Positions 26,322 to 35,273 of a stretch of DNA of 64,000 nt are shown piece by piece. Below the pieces are notes generated by a model. The model worked only from the letters and a program-made list of their open reading frames with translations. It ran no database searches and was not told the DNA's origin. Numbering within the stretch: the stretch's first letter is position 1; every line of letters starts with the position of its first letter. The stretch is taken from contig CAYWEM010000001.1 in NCBI GenBank assembly GCA_964457225.1, positions 1-64,000 of the forward strand. Direction: 5' to 3'. This DNA is from CAYWEM01 sp964457225. Its GTDB lineage: Bacteria > Acidobacteriota > Aminicenantia > UBA2199. Made by a program: the position numbers and the translations under genes.

Positions 26322-27068
26322 TCACATCTCCAGAACCTTTTTCGCCAACTGGTTGAAAGCCAAAGCCGCTTTTGACTTGGCGGCATGCTCAAATACGGTC
26401 CGGCGAAAACTCGGGGCTTCAGCCAGCCTGATATCGTATGGAATACCCGGCAAAACCAGCTCTATGCCGAAGGTTGATTTGATTTCATCGATTACGCCCA
26501 GGTGAATCCTGGTGCGCGGGTTGTAAAGAGTAGGAATTATTCCGCTCAACTGCAGTGCATGGCCCCATTCAGCAGCAGTATCTATGATCAGGCGGACCAG
26601 CTGAGCCAGCCCCTGCATGGGCAGGAAATGAGTCTGCAGCGGAATGAACACTTCTTCGGCGGCAACCAGGCCGCAGATGACGACTTTCTCCAGGGACGGC
26701 GGCATGTCGATAATGCAGAAGTCATAATCTGAAGCCACCTCCTGCAGACAATCCCGGAAAAAGGACAAATCGGCCCGGCGAGTGTCGGCCAGCTGTTCTA
26801 TACCTCCGGGGGAAGGGAACAGCATCAGTTTTTTTTGCCTTGTTGGCAGAATCAGCGAACTGATCCGCTGTTTTCCCAGGAAAAGTTCTTCGAGGCCTTT
26901 TTTTTCACAGCCCGGCTCTGGGTCGAGAATGAAGGTGGCATGGGCCTGAGTGTCCAGATCGACCAGCAGTACCCTTTTCCCTTTCTGAGCCAGGCGAAAG
27001 GCAAGGTTAACGGCCACGGTAGTTTTTCCGCTGCCGCCCTTGCGGTTGGTCAAGGCTATTGTTCTCAT
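26322..27068 (-). CDS. ParA/MinD-family ATPase leading the chemosensory operon (248 aa)
   Basis: Deviant-Walker P-loop ATPase with the complete motif set: NRKGGSGKTTVAVNLA (Walker A with signature lysine), LLVDLDTQAHATF (A') and CIIDMPPSLEKVV (Walker B). No ParB or centromere is visible, and the gene is the first of a che operon. ParA homologues in such a position (ParC of Vibrio, PpfA of Rhodobacter) place chemotaxis arrays in the cell and help to inherit them, so array positioning is the likely job rather than plasmid partition. AGGAAAAAA precedes the ATG; a clear promoter lies upstream. Confidence 0.9.
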   Translation of the reverse strand: MRTIALTNRKGGSGKTTVAVNLAFRLAQKGKRVLLVDLDTQAHATFILDPEPGCEKKGLEELFLGKQRISSLILPTRQKKLMLFPSPGGIEQLADTRRADLSFFRDCLQEVASDYDFCIIDMPPSLEKVVICGLVAAEEVFIPLQTHFLPMQGLAQLVRLIIDTAAEWGHALQLSGIIPTLYNPRTRIHLGVIDEIKSTFGIELVLPGIPYDIRLAEAPSFRRTVFEHAAKSKAALAFNQLAKKVLEM

Positions 27069-27103
27069 TTTTTTCCTGTCAACGGGACCACGAAATCATT
27101 TTA

Positions 27104-27132
27104 ATTATAAAGATAAGCTCTTTTTTTTACAA
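27104..27132 (-). promoter_or_regulatory. Sigma70-type promoter of the parA-cheA operon
   Basis: Minus strand TTGTAA (27127-27132), a 17-base A-rich spacer and a perfect TATAAT (27104-27109). The predicted start is near 27097, about 29 bases upstream of the parA start codon. No other such promoter was recognised among the tightly packed genes down to cheA. Confidence 0.7.
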
Positions 27133-27224
27133 TGACTACAATTAATAAAAGCCGAATATCAAGCCGTGGGAAAGGCAGCTCACAGCAATTGCAGGCTTGG
27201 TTTTCCGACTTGCTGAAAACCGGA

Positions 27225-30101
27225 TTATTCCAGGATGGAGAAATCATGCTTTAATCGGGCTTGAAAAGCATTGATTTCATTGAAAATCACTTTAATGGTG
27301 CTGATTTCAATTTCGGACATATCATCCAGGTCAACGAAAGAAGTCATCGTTTCCCGCTGTTTTACCGTTCTAATCTGGCTGGAGAGCTGCAGCAGGGTCA
27401 AGTAATCAAATGCCTGTTCAATTCCTCGCCTCAGCCTGCCTGGTACAACCCCGGCTTCCTTCAGCAACTGCAGGCGCCTGAGCGAGTTGCTTTCCGGAAC
27501 GCCGTTGACCATTGAGTAAAGCCTGACCAGGTTGACGATGATGCGCAGGGGATTCTTCAGGTTCAAACGATTCCCATGGGCTTCATCCTCCTCGGTCTGA
27601 ATTTTCCCGAACAGCCCCAGTGGAGTTCTGTACTGCAGGCATTCTCTGGACAGGAGACTGCACAACATGGGGTGAATCCTCAAAAGACTGGTTGCATGGT
27701 TCTTCAGTTCCTCGACCAGGTTCAGGTCACCGCATACTGCTCTTAAATCAAAAAAAGTAACCGTGTCCATTATATTCTTGGTTTCGGGCTCAGTTATCCA
27801 TTTGGTGAAGTATTCTTTCCACTTTGACAGGGGTTGGTTCCAACGCGGATTTCCGGCCATGAGACCACCCGGGCAGAGCGGGAAACCGAGCTCAGCCAGC
27901 AGGAGGTTCAATCTTTCGCCAAAGCGTTGAAAGTAGTCCCGGCAGAACTGCGACCGGTCCGGGACCGGGTCGGAGTAAACCAGGGCGTTGTCCTGGTCAC
28001 TCAGTAAAGTCGGCTCTTTTCTGGCCAAACTGCCCAGGACAACCAGGGCGTAGGGCGCTGGCGGCGGTCCCAGTTCCATTTCAAGCAGGCTGACCACCGA
28101 CAATACGGCCTGATCGGAAATCCGGGTGATTATTCCGGTTGAGGCTGAGCTCAAACAACGATTCCGGACCAGAGGTTCGATCAGGTCGGGCAACTGTAAA
28201 ACCATGGAGCGTAATTCGGCCAGTTCCAGCACAGGTTCGGCCCCTGGTAAAATCGTTGTCCCGGTTTGAATTATTAATTCGGCCAGCTTACGGCTGGTAA
28301 CGGTACCCCGCGGTCTGCCCCGGTGGTCGACGACCAGCAGTTGTTCTGCTTTCTTGCGGCCCATTTCCTGCCAGGCCTGGATCAGGGCCAGGTCTTCCGG
28401 GCCGCTGGCCTGAGGAGCGATCATCACCGAAGAAACCTTCTGCTCCGGGTCCGCTCCGGCCAGGAATACGCTTCGAATGATCTCATCCCGGGTCAGCATG
28501 CCGCTTGCTTCGAGCTGGTCATCGATCACCAACAGGTGGTCAACGGCATGGGCCTGCATCAATTTGGCGGCCTGCCTGAGATCGGCCCGGCCGGGACAAT
28601 GAACGATGTCCTGCATCACCTGGCCGAGCGGCCGGGATAAATTCAGCAGCAGGCTTTGCGCCTTCTCCAGCAATTCCTCCCGGGCCCGGCGCAACTCTAC
28701 GTCTTCACTGATTTCTTCGAGAAATCCCTCACTGTAGAGCACAACCCCCTGATCATCGCGGACGATACGGGCGGAAACCCTGATAGTGCGAAGTTCATTG
28801 CCCCGGGACTTGATCAGCAGCGGGTAACGGACTATGCTGCCTTGCTCATCGAGTTTGCGCAGTAAAGTGAGCCAGGCCCGTGGCTTGGCCAGCAGTTCGG
28901 CAATCCGCAGGTTCAACAGTTCGCTCTCGCTCTCAAAGCCAAGGCCGGCCAGCGCCGACCTGGATATCCTGATAATCCGGCCGTTTTTCCCCGGAGAAGC
29001 TTGAAAATAACCCAAGTCAAACATTTCGGCCAGATCGGCCAGGGTGTTTTTCTCCTGCAGACAGCCCAGTTCCTTGAGAATTACTATGTATCCATTTTTT
29101 TCCGACAGGGTGATCCTGGAGACAGACATGATGATACTGCAGGAGGGTTTTCCCGGAGGTTGAATCCTGGTCTCAAGGCGAAGAAAGGTCTCATCCCCGG
29201 AAAAAAAGTCTTTAACCCTTTCGATGTCGTCCCGGCACTCGGGGGAAACGATTTGCCACAAATCGACTGCCTGGGAGTAAAAATCAAAGCCGGGCAGTAT
29301 TTCGAGAAACTTACGGTTGGCGAAAATGGTTGTTCCCTCGAGAATCATCCAGGTGCCCTCGCTGGAAGCTTCCACCAGGGCCTTGTACCTTTCCCGTGAA
29401 TCAAGCAGCTCCAGTTCGGTCCGTTTCCGGCTTATTTCAGTTTTCAGATTCTGCCTGACTATGAAAGCCAGCAGTAAGGCCACTGCAAAAGAAATCAGCA
29501 GCAGCACCATCAGCAGTTTCTTCTTAATCGAGGATATTTCTTCGTGAACATCCTGGATGTAAATGCCGGTGCCGATAATCCAGCCCCAGGGTTCAAACTG
29601 GCGGACAAAAGAGATTTTGGACACTATGCGGCTGTCATCGTCCATCCACTGCCACTTGTAGTCAACGTAACCGGAACCGGACTCTTTCACGACCTGAACC
29701 ATTTCCAGAAACATCTTTTTACCGCTGGGATCGGTGAATTCCCTCAGGTCGGTCCCATTCAGATCCGGCCGGTAGGGATGTACTATCATCCGCGGCAAAG
29801 CATCGGTTATCCAGAAATAATCCTTGTTGGCTATCCCATAGCGGATGTTGCTGATTTGTTCAATCGCAGCGGCCCGGGCCTGTTCCGCTCCCATCAGTCC
29901 GGACAACGCCTCCCGGTGATAGGTCTCGGCGATACTGAGAGCGCTGTTCAACAATTCCCGCAGCATTTCCTTTTTTTGATTGAGCATGTTCTGCTCGAAA
30001 TACGGGATGATGAACCTGAAAATAAGCAGGATGAATATCCCGATAGTAAGAAGAGTAGGCAACACCGTGGTCAGTAAGAACCTCTTACGGTTTATTTTCA
30101 T
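27225..30101 (-). CDS. Cache-PAS-PAS-CBS-nucleotidyltransferase membrane sensor (958 aa)
   Basis: Unusual fusion. A membrane helix (about 8-32), an extracytoplasmic single Cache domain (about 45-190; NKDYFWITD, VDYKWQW, WGWIIGTGIYI) and a second helix (about 197-217) lead to two PAS domains (about 230-350 and 360-490). A CBS pair follows (about 505-625), then a GlnD/DUF294-type nucleotidyltransferase with VLGSLARKEPTLLSDQDNAL, whose GS, R.E and SDQD metal/nucleotide residues are intact, and the helical DUF294 C-terminal domain (to about 955). Known relatives join CBS to NTase with a cyclic-nucleotide-binding domain; here Cache and PAS take that place. It probably modifies a protein or makes a nucleotide signal in response to an external ligand; the target is unknown. 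Confidence 0.88.
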   Translation of the reverse strand: MKINRKRFLLTTVLPTLLTIGIFILLIFRFIIPYFEQNMLNQKKEMLRELLNSALSIAETYHREALSGLMGAEQARAAAIEQISNIRYGIANKDYFWITDALPRMIVHPYRPDLNGTDLREFTDPSGKKMFLEMVQVVKESGSGYVDYKWQWMDDDSRIVSKISFVRQFEPWGWIIGTGIYIQDVHEEISSIKKKLLMVLLLISFAVALLLAFIVRQNLKTEISRKRTELELLDSRERYKALVEASSEGTWMILEGTTIFANRKFLEILPGFDFYSQAVDLWQIVSPECRDDIERVKDFFSGDETFLRLETRIQPPGKPSCSIIMSVSRITLSEKNGYIVILKELGCLQEKNTLADLAEMFDLGYFQASPGKNGRIIRISRSALAGLGFESESELLNLRIAELLAKPRAWLTLLRKLDEQGSIVRYPLLIKSRGNELRTIRVSARIVRDDQGVVLYSEGFLEEISEDVELRRAREELLEKAQSLLLNLSRPLGQVMQDIVHCPGRADLRQAAKLMQAHAVDHLLVIDDQLEASGMLTRDEIIRSVFLAGADPEQKVSSVMIAPQASGPEDLALIQAWQEMGRKKAEQLLVVDHRGRPRGTVTSRKLAELIIQTGTTILPGAEPVLELAELRSMVLQLPDLIEPLVRNRCLSSASTGIITRISDQAVLSVVSLLEMELGPPPAPYALVVLGSLARKEPTLLSDQDNALVYSDPVPDRSQFCRDYFQRFGERLNLLLAELGFPLCPGGLMAGNPRWNQPLSKWKEYFTKWITEPETKNIMDTVTFFDLRAVCGDLNLVEELKNHATSLLRIHPMLCSLLSRECLQYRTPLGLFGKIQTEEDEAHGNRLNLKNPLRIIVNLVRLYSMVNGVPESNSLRRLQLLKEAGVVPGRLRRGIEQAFDYLTLLQLSSQIRTVKQRETMTSFVDLDDMSEIEISTIKVIFNEINAFQARLKHDFSILE

Positions 30102-30898
30102 GTCCCCGCCTTAAAACCCCGCCGCCAGCCCAGCAATGATTTTTTCGGGGCCAGTGGCACGGCTTCTACGTATCTCTTCAGAGTATCGAGTATCAAGAAT
30201 CCGTTTCGGTTCGAATTCCTGACCACGCTGGGAATGACACAATGAAAAGGCTCTTTGGGGAAACCCGCGGCCGCGTAAACCGGGCTGGACAGGTTGTTGG
30301 CCGTAACCAGCTGCATGCCGGGCGGGTGAACATGACCTGACAAACCCAGACGGCATCCGCTTTCCTGCAAACAAGCCAGATGGGAACGATAATCCCAGGA
30401 ATCACTCGGCCTCCAGGTCAATGAACCACTCCAGTCTGGATGGATCGAGTGACTGAGCATGATTTTGCATCCTGTTTCCGGCTCAATAAGCGTATGCTGG
30501 GGCAGGGATTCCAGGTAATCGCGGTTGCGGCCGTCAAGCAGAGGAGACAATTCACGGTGCTCGTAAAGCCAGACTTGGTCTCCGGCCAGACGTTTTCTTT
30601 CCTGGAAATCAAGCAGATACCAGTCCTCCGGGTATTTAAACACACCATTGACCGTGGGTATCTTGCGGAGGGCGTAAAGATCGTGATTGCCGGCCAGAGC
30701 CCATTTACAGTTCGCCCGGATCATGTCCAGGCAGGCGTTGGCGTCCCGGTCAGCTATGTGCCGGTAGAGAAACACATCGTATCCCACTATATCGCCAAGG
30801 CAGGCGATCTGGTCTACTCCCAAGCGTTCCATTTGCTGCAGGATCACAGCAAGGCTTTCGGCATCCTCATGAACATCGCTGAAGGCCCCGATCCTCAT
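30098..30898 (-). CDS. Calcineurin-like metallophosphoesterase (266 aa)
   Basis: Two-metal phosphoesterase with the full motif series: DVHED (metal ligands), CLGDIVGYD, LAGNHDLYA, LSHSIHPDW and LSGHVHPP. There is no signal peptide, so it is cytoplasmic. The YfcE/ApaH-like architecture does not tell the substrate. It overlaps the start of the Cache-NTase gene by four bases (ATGA), so the two proteins are made together. A phosphoesterase coupled to a nucleotidyltransferase suggests that one makes and the other removes a nucleotidyl modification or signal; this pairing is inference. Confidence 0.88.
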   Translation of the reverse strand: MRIGAFSDVHEDAESLAVILQQMERLGVDQIACLGDIVGYDVFLYRHIADRDANACLDMIRANCKWALAGNHDLYALRKIPTVNGVFKYPEDWYLLDFQERKRLAGDQVWLYEHRELSPLLDGRNRDYLESLPQHTLIEPETGCKIMLSHSIHPDWSGSLTWRPSDSWDYRSHLACLQESGCRLGLSGHVHPPGMQLVTANNLSSPVYAAAGFPKEPFHCVIPSVVRNSNRNGFLILDTLKRYVEAVPLAPKKSLLGWRRGFKAGT

Positions 30899-30991
30899 TG
30901 CCGGCCCTCCCCAGGCATGATCGGCATGGCTGATCGCCGGTTTAACTGCACCAACCCGGGATTATTCGGGGGGCGGGTGCAGCCGGGCTGT

Positions 30992-32905
30992 TCAAGCGAC
31001 TGGATCCTCAACCCGCCTGTTGCGGGTTAAAAGGGACACGATCACCAGGGTGACGAAACCGATGGGAATTGAGATGATACCGGGGTTATACAGCGGGAAC
31101 CAGGCCGATGAGGGCGGCAGGCCGTAAACCTCGAACATGGTCGGCGAAACCAGGATCAAGAGCAGGGCTGAAAGCATGCCCGCGACGATGCCCCAGGCGA
31201 TGCCCTGGGCCGTGGTTCTTTTCCAGAAAAGCAGCATCAGGATTGCCGGCAGATTGGCTGAAGCCGCGATGGCAAAAGCCAGTCCCACCAGGAAACTCAC
31301 GTTTTGTTTTTCGAAAAGAATACCCAGTATTATGGCTATGATGCCAACCCCGACAGCCGCCATCCGGCCGGCGAAAACCTTGCTTTTTTCGGTCATCTTT
31401 ATTTTCAGGTATTTGTCAAGCAGGTCGTGGGCCACCGCACCCGAGGAAGCGACGATCAGGCCGCTGACCGTGCCCAGAATGGTGGCGAAGGCTATGGCCG
31501 AGATGACCGAAAACAAGGCTATGCCGAAGGTCTTGGCCAGCAAGGGAGCCGACATGTTGGAACTGCCCAGGTCAAGACAGCCGTTGATCATGGCCCCGGT
31601 TCCAATGTACAGGGTCAATATGTAAAAGAAACCGATACCGGCAATGGCCACTATGGTAGATTTACGAGCCGCCCGCTGACTCGGCACGGTATAATAGCGG
31701 ATCAGCACGTGGGGCAGAGCCGAGGTTCCCAGGAACAGGGCCAGCATCAGGGAAAAGAAGTCAATTCGCGGCAGAATGCTGTCGGCCTGGTCCAGCTTGT
31801 AGTACAATCCCGGTTTCATGAGATCTGAACCGGCGGTCGGATTCTGGTGAAAAAGAGTCACACTTTCATCGGCATAGTTGAAACTGGTTTTTGTATAACG
31901 CACAATCTCAGAGGCCTCAAGCACCCTGATGTATTCAAAGGGACCCAGTGGACCGGTTTCCTGGACTTCTTCACCTTCAACCACTATTTTGCTGGCATGA
32001 CCGACCTGGTAGAATCTCCCCTGCTCCTTGGGAGCTCCGTTGTACAGAGTCAGCCCGTCCGGGGTGACGACTACGGAAAGGGTCTCTTCCAGCCGGGGAT
32101 CATTCCCGCTTTGGTCAAGCTTCCACCATGACACCATTCCTTCCTGTTCCAGCTTCACGAAAACCAGGTCCTGTTGACTGTGCTGACCAAGTATTTGATA
32201 ATCACCTTCGGCAACACTGACGATCCGGTCGCCTTCAAGGTTCAGTTCCAGAATCGCCGGCCGGCGGAAGTCATCATTTGGAGTGGTTTTAATGCCCTTG
32301 TTGAGAATCATGAAGGTCAGGGACAGGGAAAAAATGATAAGTAATCCGCCCTTGATGAACTGGACGTAAGTGGTGGAAGTCATGCCGGCCGTGGCCACGA
32401 TGAGGATGACTATCGACCCGACCATGGTCACTCCGATCCAATGAGGCAGCCCGAGCAGCGGCATGACTATGGCTCCGGCGCCGACCATCTGGGGAATCAG
32501 GTAAAAAAGCGAGACCACCAGTGTACTTATGGCCGCGGTCAGCTTGATGGCCGGAGAATCAAAGCGGGCGTCCAGAGCATCGGCGAAAGTGTATTTGCCC
32601 AGGCGCTTCAGCGGTTCGGCCACCAGGAACAGAGCCACCACCCAGCCGGCCAGGTAACCAATTGAATAGATGAAGCCGTCGTAGCCGAAAAAGGCTATCA
32701 TGCCGCAAATACCAAGGAAAGAGGCGGCTGAAAGGTAATCCCCGGCAAAGGCTACGCCGTTGACCGCCCAGTTGATCTGGCCGCCGGCGGCGAAATAACC
32801 CGCGGCGGACTTGGTCTTGCGGGCAAAAAAGAAGGAAAGCCCAAGCACCAGCAGCACAAAAAAAATAAAAATTGTTATGGCTAAACTCGATACTGAATAA
32901 ATCAT
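30992..32905 (-). CDS. Sodium:solute symporter, acetate-permease-like (637 aa)
   Basis: SSF-family secondary transporter with about 13 membrane helices. Motifs include SAAGYFAAGGQINWAVNGVA, GDYLSAASFLG, a central TSALPHVLIRYYTV and a C-terminal run of helices. A hydrophilic insert of about 150 residues (roughly 215-370) between two helices is longer than in E. coli ActP. The DUF485 gene immediately upstream is the usual partner of acetate/monocarboxylate members, which supports uptake of a short carboxylate with sodium or protons. The substrate is not proven. GGAGTAAGCC precedes the ATG. Confidence 0.88.
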   Translation of the reverse strand: MIYSVSSLAITIFIFFVLLVLGLSFFFARKTKSAAGYFAAGGQINWAVNGVAFAGDYLSAASFLGICGMIAFFGYDGFIYSIGYLAGWVVALFLVAEPLKRLGKYTFADALDARFDSPAIKLTAAISTLVVSLFYLIPQMVGAGAIVMPLLGLPHWIGVTMVGSIVILIVATAGMTSTTYVQFIKGGLLIIFSLSLTFMILNKGIKTTPNDDFRRPAILELNLEGDRIVSVAEGDYQILGQHSQQDLVFVKLEQEGMVSWWKLDQSGNDPRLEETLSVVVTPDGLTLYNGAPKEQGRFYQVGHASKIVVEGEEVQETGPLGPFEYIRVLEASEIVRYTKTSFNYADESVTLFHQNPTAGSDLMKPGLYYKLDQADSILPRIDFFSLMLALFLGTSALPHVLIRYYTVPSQRAARKSTIVAIAGIGFFYILTLYIGTGAMINGCLDLGSSNMSAPLLAKTFGIALFSVISAIAFATILGTVSGLIVASSGAVAHDLLDKYLKIKMTEKSKVFAGRMAAVGVGIIAIILGILFEKQNVSFLVGLAFAIAASANLPAILMLLFWKRTTAQGIAWGIVAGMLSALLLILVSPTMFEVYGLPPSSAWFPLYNPGIISIPIGFVTLVIVSLLTRNRRVEDPVA

Positions 32906-32908
32906 GGC

Positions 32909-33184
32909 TTACTCCGACTTGTTTAGCTTGTTTTCCAGGCGGGTGCAGAGGAAATTGTAGATCAGGCCCATTATTACGGCCAGTACTATCAGCCCCATTC
33001 CATATACGAAAGCCAGGTTGAGCCCTGACAGGGCCTCAACTCCCATGAGCCTGGGGAAAAAAGTACCGATCATGACGAAACCGAAGTAAACCAACGCATA
33101 AAAGACGAACATCCAGATGCCGAGCCTGGATTTTTCCCGGGCCGACTTGTCAACCCCAAGTTCAACAGCAGGTTCATGCAGCAT
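32909..33184 (-). CDS. DUF485 small membrane protein, symporter partner (91 aa)
   Basis: Two membrane helices (about 25-47 and 58-80) in a protein of the DUF485 family, which is nearly always encoded just before an ActP-type symporter, as here (the stop lies three bases before the symporter start). The ATG at 33184 is chosen because AAGGAGG stands six bases upstream; a longer frame adds 12 residues without a ribosome site. It probably assists assembly or function of the symporter. Confidence 0.88.
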   Translation of the reverse strand: MLHEPAVELGVDKSAREKSRLGIWMFVFYALVYFGFVMIGTFFPRLMGVEALSGLNLAFVYGMGLIVLAVIMGLIYNFLCTRLENKLNKSE

Positions 33185-33494
33185 AACAGCCTCCTTTTCA
33201 CTGTAAGCAAAACCAGACAAGCTCTTTTATATCATAAAACACGCCACTCTGATACATAAAAATGACAATAAAACATCTCTGGTTTCTCCGATTTGAGTTT
33301 GCGGAGGGCTGGCTGAATTCGGCCGGGCCCCGGCCGGAAGTTTTGGCTGGCGGATTATTCCTTACTTAAAGGTAATCCGAAGAGTTTTTTGCCAAGTCAG
33401 GGACTTTGCCGGCGGGTTATGTTTATAAAAAGATCCGCCGTTTCCCAGGCAGGTCGCCGGGGAAACGGCCAACCTTTCAATTCAGTCGGGTTGT
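33185..33494. other. Intergenic region between hydrogenase and symporter operons
   Basis: About 310 bases without a convincing gene. It holds the hydrogenase terminator (listed separately), a GC-rich inverted repeat GGCCGG-GCC-CCGGCC near 33319-33333 without a T tract, and an AT-rich stretch (about 33215-33275) that must include the promoter of the DUF485-symporter pair; no good -35/-10 pair could be fixed there. Confidence 0.6.
33420..33469 (-). terminator. Rho-independent terminator of the hydrogenase operon
   Basis: Read on the minus strand, GCCGTTTCCC (33460-33469) pairs perfectly with GGGAAACGGC (33437-33446) across a 13-base loop, and GGATCTTTTTATAAAC follows. It lies 25 bases after the hydA stop codon. 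Confidence 0.82.
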
Positions 33495-35273
33495 TTAATG
33501 CTCGTTTGAGATCTCGCGCACACAATCACCGTCAACGCGGCTGCGCTCCCAGTAGCCGGTGTGCAGAAGCTCATGAGCCTTGTGGGAACCGGGCCCCCCG
33601 AGAAAATCACGGTAGATGGCCTGGACCTCGGGATTGTCATGGGAACAGCGCAGGGTGCAACTCTGGTCTTCGCTGTATAGGCTCAGACCACGCCGGGCCC
33701 GCATGGCCAGGTTACTCAGGTAAGGCTGACCGCCGCCGCCAACGCAACCGCCCGGGCAGGCCATGATCTCTATAAAACCATATTCACTCTTGCCATCCCT
33801 GGCGATCTGTTCCTTGACCTTGTCGAGCAGTTTCCGGGCGTTGCCCAGACCGTGGGCAACCGCAACCTTGACTACAAGCCCTTCGATGTTGAGCGTGGCT
33901 TCCTTGATGCCTTCCATGCCCCGGACAGCCTTGACGTCAAGGTCGGGGATGTTTTTGCCGGTAACCAGGAAATAGGCTGAGCGCACTGCAGCTTCCATGA
34001 CTCCGCCGGTGGCTCCGAATATGGTGGCCGCGCCGGTATAAGCCCCCATCAGCTTGTCTGATTTTTCATCAGGCAGGTTGCGGAAATCGATCTTTTTTTC
34101 CCTGATCATGCGGGCCAGTTCCCTTGTGGTCAGGACGTAATCGACATCCTGATAGCCTGAAGCCCTCATTTCCGGGCGCCTGGCCTCGAACTTTTTGGCC
34201 GTGCAGGGCATGATCGAAACAGACACGATCCGGGCCGGATCCAGCCCCATTTTTTCCGCAAAATAGGTTTTAACCAGGGCCCCGAACATCTGCTGGGGCG
34301 ATTTGCAGGATGAAACATGATCAGCCAGGTCGGCGAAATAAGTTTCCATGAACTTGATCCAGCCCGGAGAACAGGAGGTGATCAGGGGAAGCGGCTGATT
34401 GTTCTTGATCCGGTTAACCAGCTCGGTGCCTTCTTCCATGATGGTCAAGTCAGCGCTGAAGTTGGTATCCAGCACGTAATCAAACCCAAGCTGTTTCAAG
34501 GCCGAGTACATTTTGCCCACGGTCAGGGAACCCACTTCCATGCCGAATTCCTCAGCCAGGGTGACCCTGATCGACGGAGCTTCCTGAACTATGACGATCT
34601 TGTCAGGATCGAGCAGGGCATCCCAGACCTGGTCGGTCTCGGTCTTTTCCCGAAGAGCTCCGACCGGGCAGAAAACCGTGCATTGACCACAGTTGACGCA
34701 GGAGCTGTTGGCCATGCCGTCCTTGAAAAAGGTGTTGACGTTGACATCGAAACCGCGATCCATCATCTGGATGGCGTACACGGTCTGGATATCGTTGCAG
34801 ACAGTTATACAGCGTCCGCAGTGGATGCACTTGCTGGAATCGCGGACAATTGAAACACTTGATTCATCAACCGCTTCAGGCTCGAGAATACAATCCAGGT
34901 TACTGCTTTCCACCCCCATTTCGTTGACCATGTTCTGCAATTCACAGCGGCCGTTGGCCACGCAGGAGGGACAGTCCACGTTGTGATTGGACAGAATCAA
35001 TTCCAGCAGTTGCTTGCGCATGGCCCGCAATTCCTTGGAATTGCTGGTGACCTGCATGCCGTTTTCTGCCGGGGTGCAGCAGGCTCTTTTCGGCGTGGGC
35101 GCCCCCTCAACCTTTACGCAGCATATACCGCAGGCGGCCGTGGCACAGAGATTCTCATGGTAGCAGAGAGTGGGGATATAGATGCTCAGTTTTTTAGCCG
35201 CATCCAGGATAGTGGCCCCGGCATCCACGGTAACTTCACGATTGTCGATTTTCAAGGATACTTGATTACTCAT
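33495..35273 (-). CDS. [FeFe] hydrogenase catalytic subunit (HndD/HydA type, 592 aa)
   Basis: Reversible H2 oxidation/proton reduction. Order of sites: N-terminal plant-type [2Fe-2S] region (CYHENLCATAACGICC, about 35-85), His-Cys3 cluster motif HNVDCPSCVANGRC, two ferredoxin clusters (CIHCGRCITVCN and CVNCGQCTVFCP), then the H-cluster domain with TSCSPGW, MPCTAKKFE and MACPGGCVGGGGQP. The C-terminal small-subunit-like tail ends in HELLHTGYW. The ATG at 35273 (GGAGG nine bases upstream) replaces a longer frame with 34 extra residues. It overlaps the upstream NuoF-like gene by ATGA. The multi-cluster form belongs with NAD(P)-linked, often electron-bifurcating enzymes. Confidence 0.96.
   Translation of the reverse strand: MSNQVSLKIDNREVTVDAGATILDAAKKLSIYIPTLCYHENLCATAACGICCVKVEGAPTPKRACCTPAENGMQVTSNSKELRAMRKQLLELILSNHNVDCPSCVANGRCELQNMVNEMGVESSNLDCILEPEAVDESSVSIVRDSSKCIHCGRCITVCNDIQTVYAIQMMDRGFDVNVNTFFKDGMANSSCVNCGQCTVFCPVGALREKTETDQVWDALLDPDKIVIVQEAPSIRVTLAEEFGMEVGSLTVGKMYSALKQLGFDYVLDTNFSADLTIMEEGTELVNRIKNNQPLPLITSCSPGWIKFMETYFADLADHVSSCKSPQQMFGALVKTYFAEKMGLDPARIVSVSIMPCTAKKFEARRPEMRASGYQDVDYVLTTRELARMIREKKIDFRNLPDEKSDKLMGAYTGAATIFGATGGVMEAAVRSAYFLVTGKNIPDLDVKAVRGMEGIKEATLNIEGLVVKVAVAHGLGNARKLLDKVKEQIARDGKSEYGFIEIMACPGGCVGGGGQPYLSNLAMRARRGLSLYSEDQSCTLRCSHDNPEVQAIYRDFLGGPGSHKAHELLHTGYWERSRVDGDCVREISNEH

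Noticed and set aside
26322..27068. ParA as evidence of a plasmid or chromosome partition locus
   Set aside because: No parB, no parS-like repeats, and the gene is tightly linked to che genes.
33319..33333. GC-rich inverted repeat as a second terminator
   Set aside because: Strong stem but no T tract on either side; more likely incidental or an operator.
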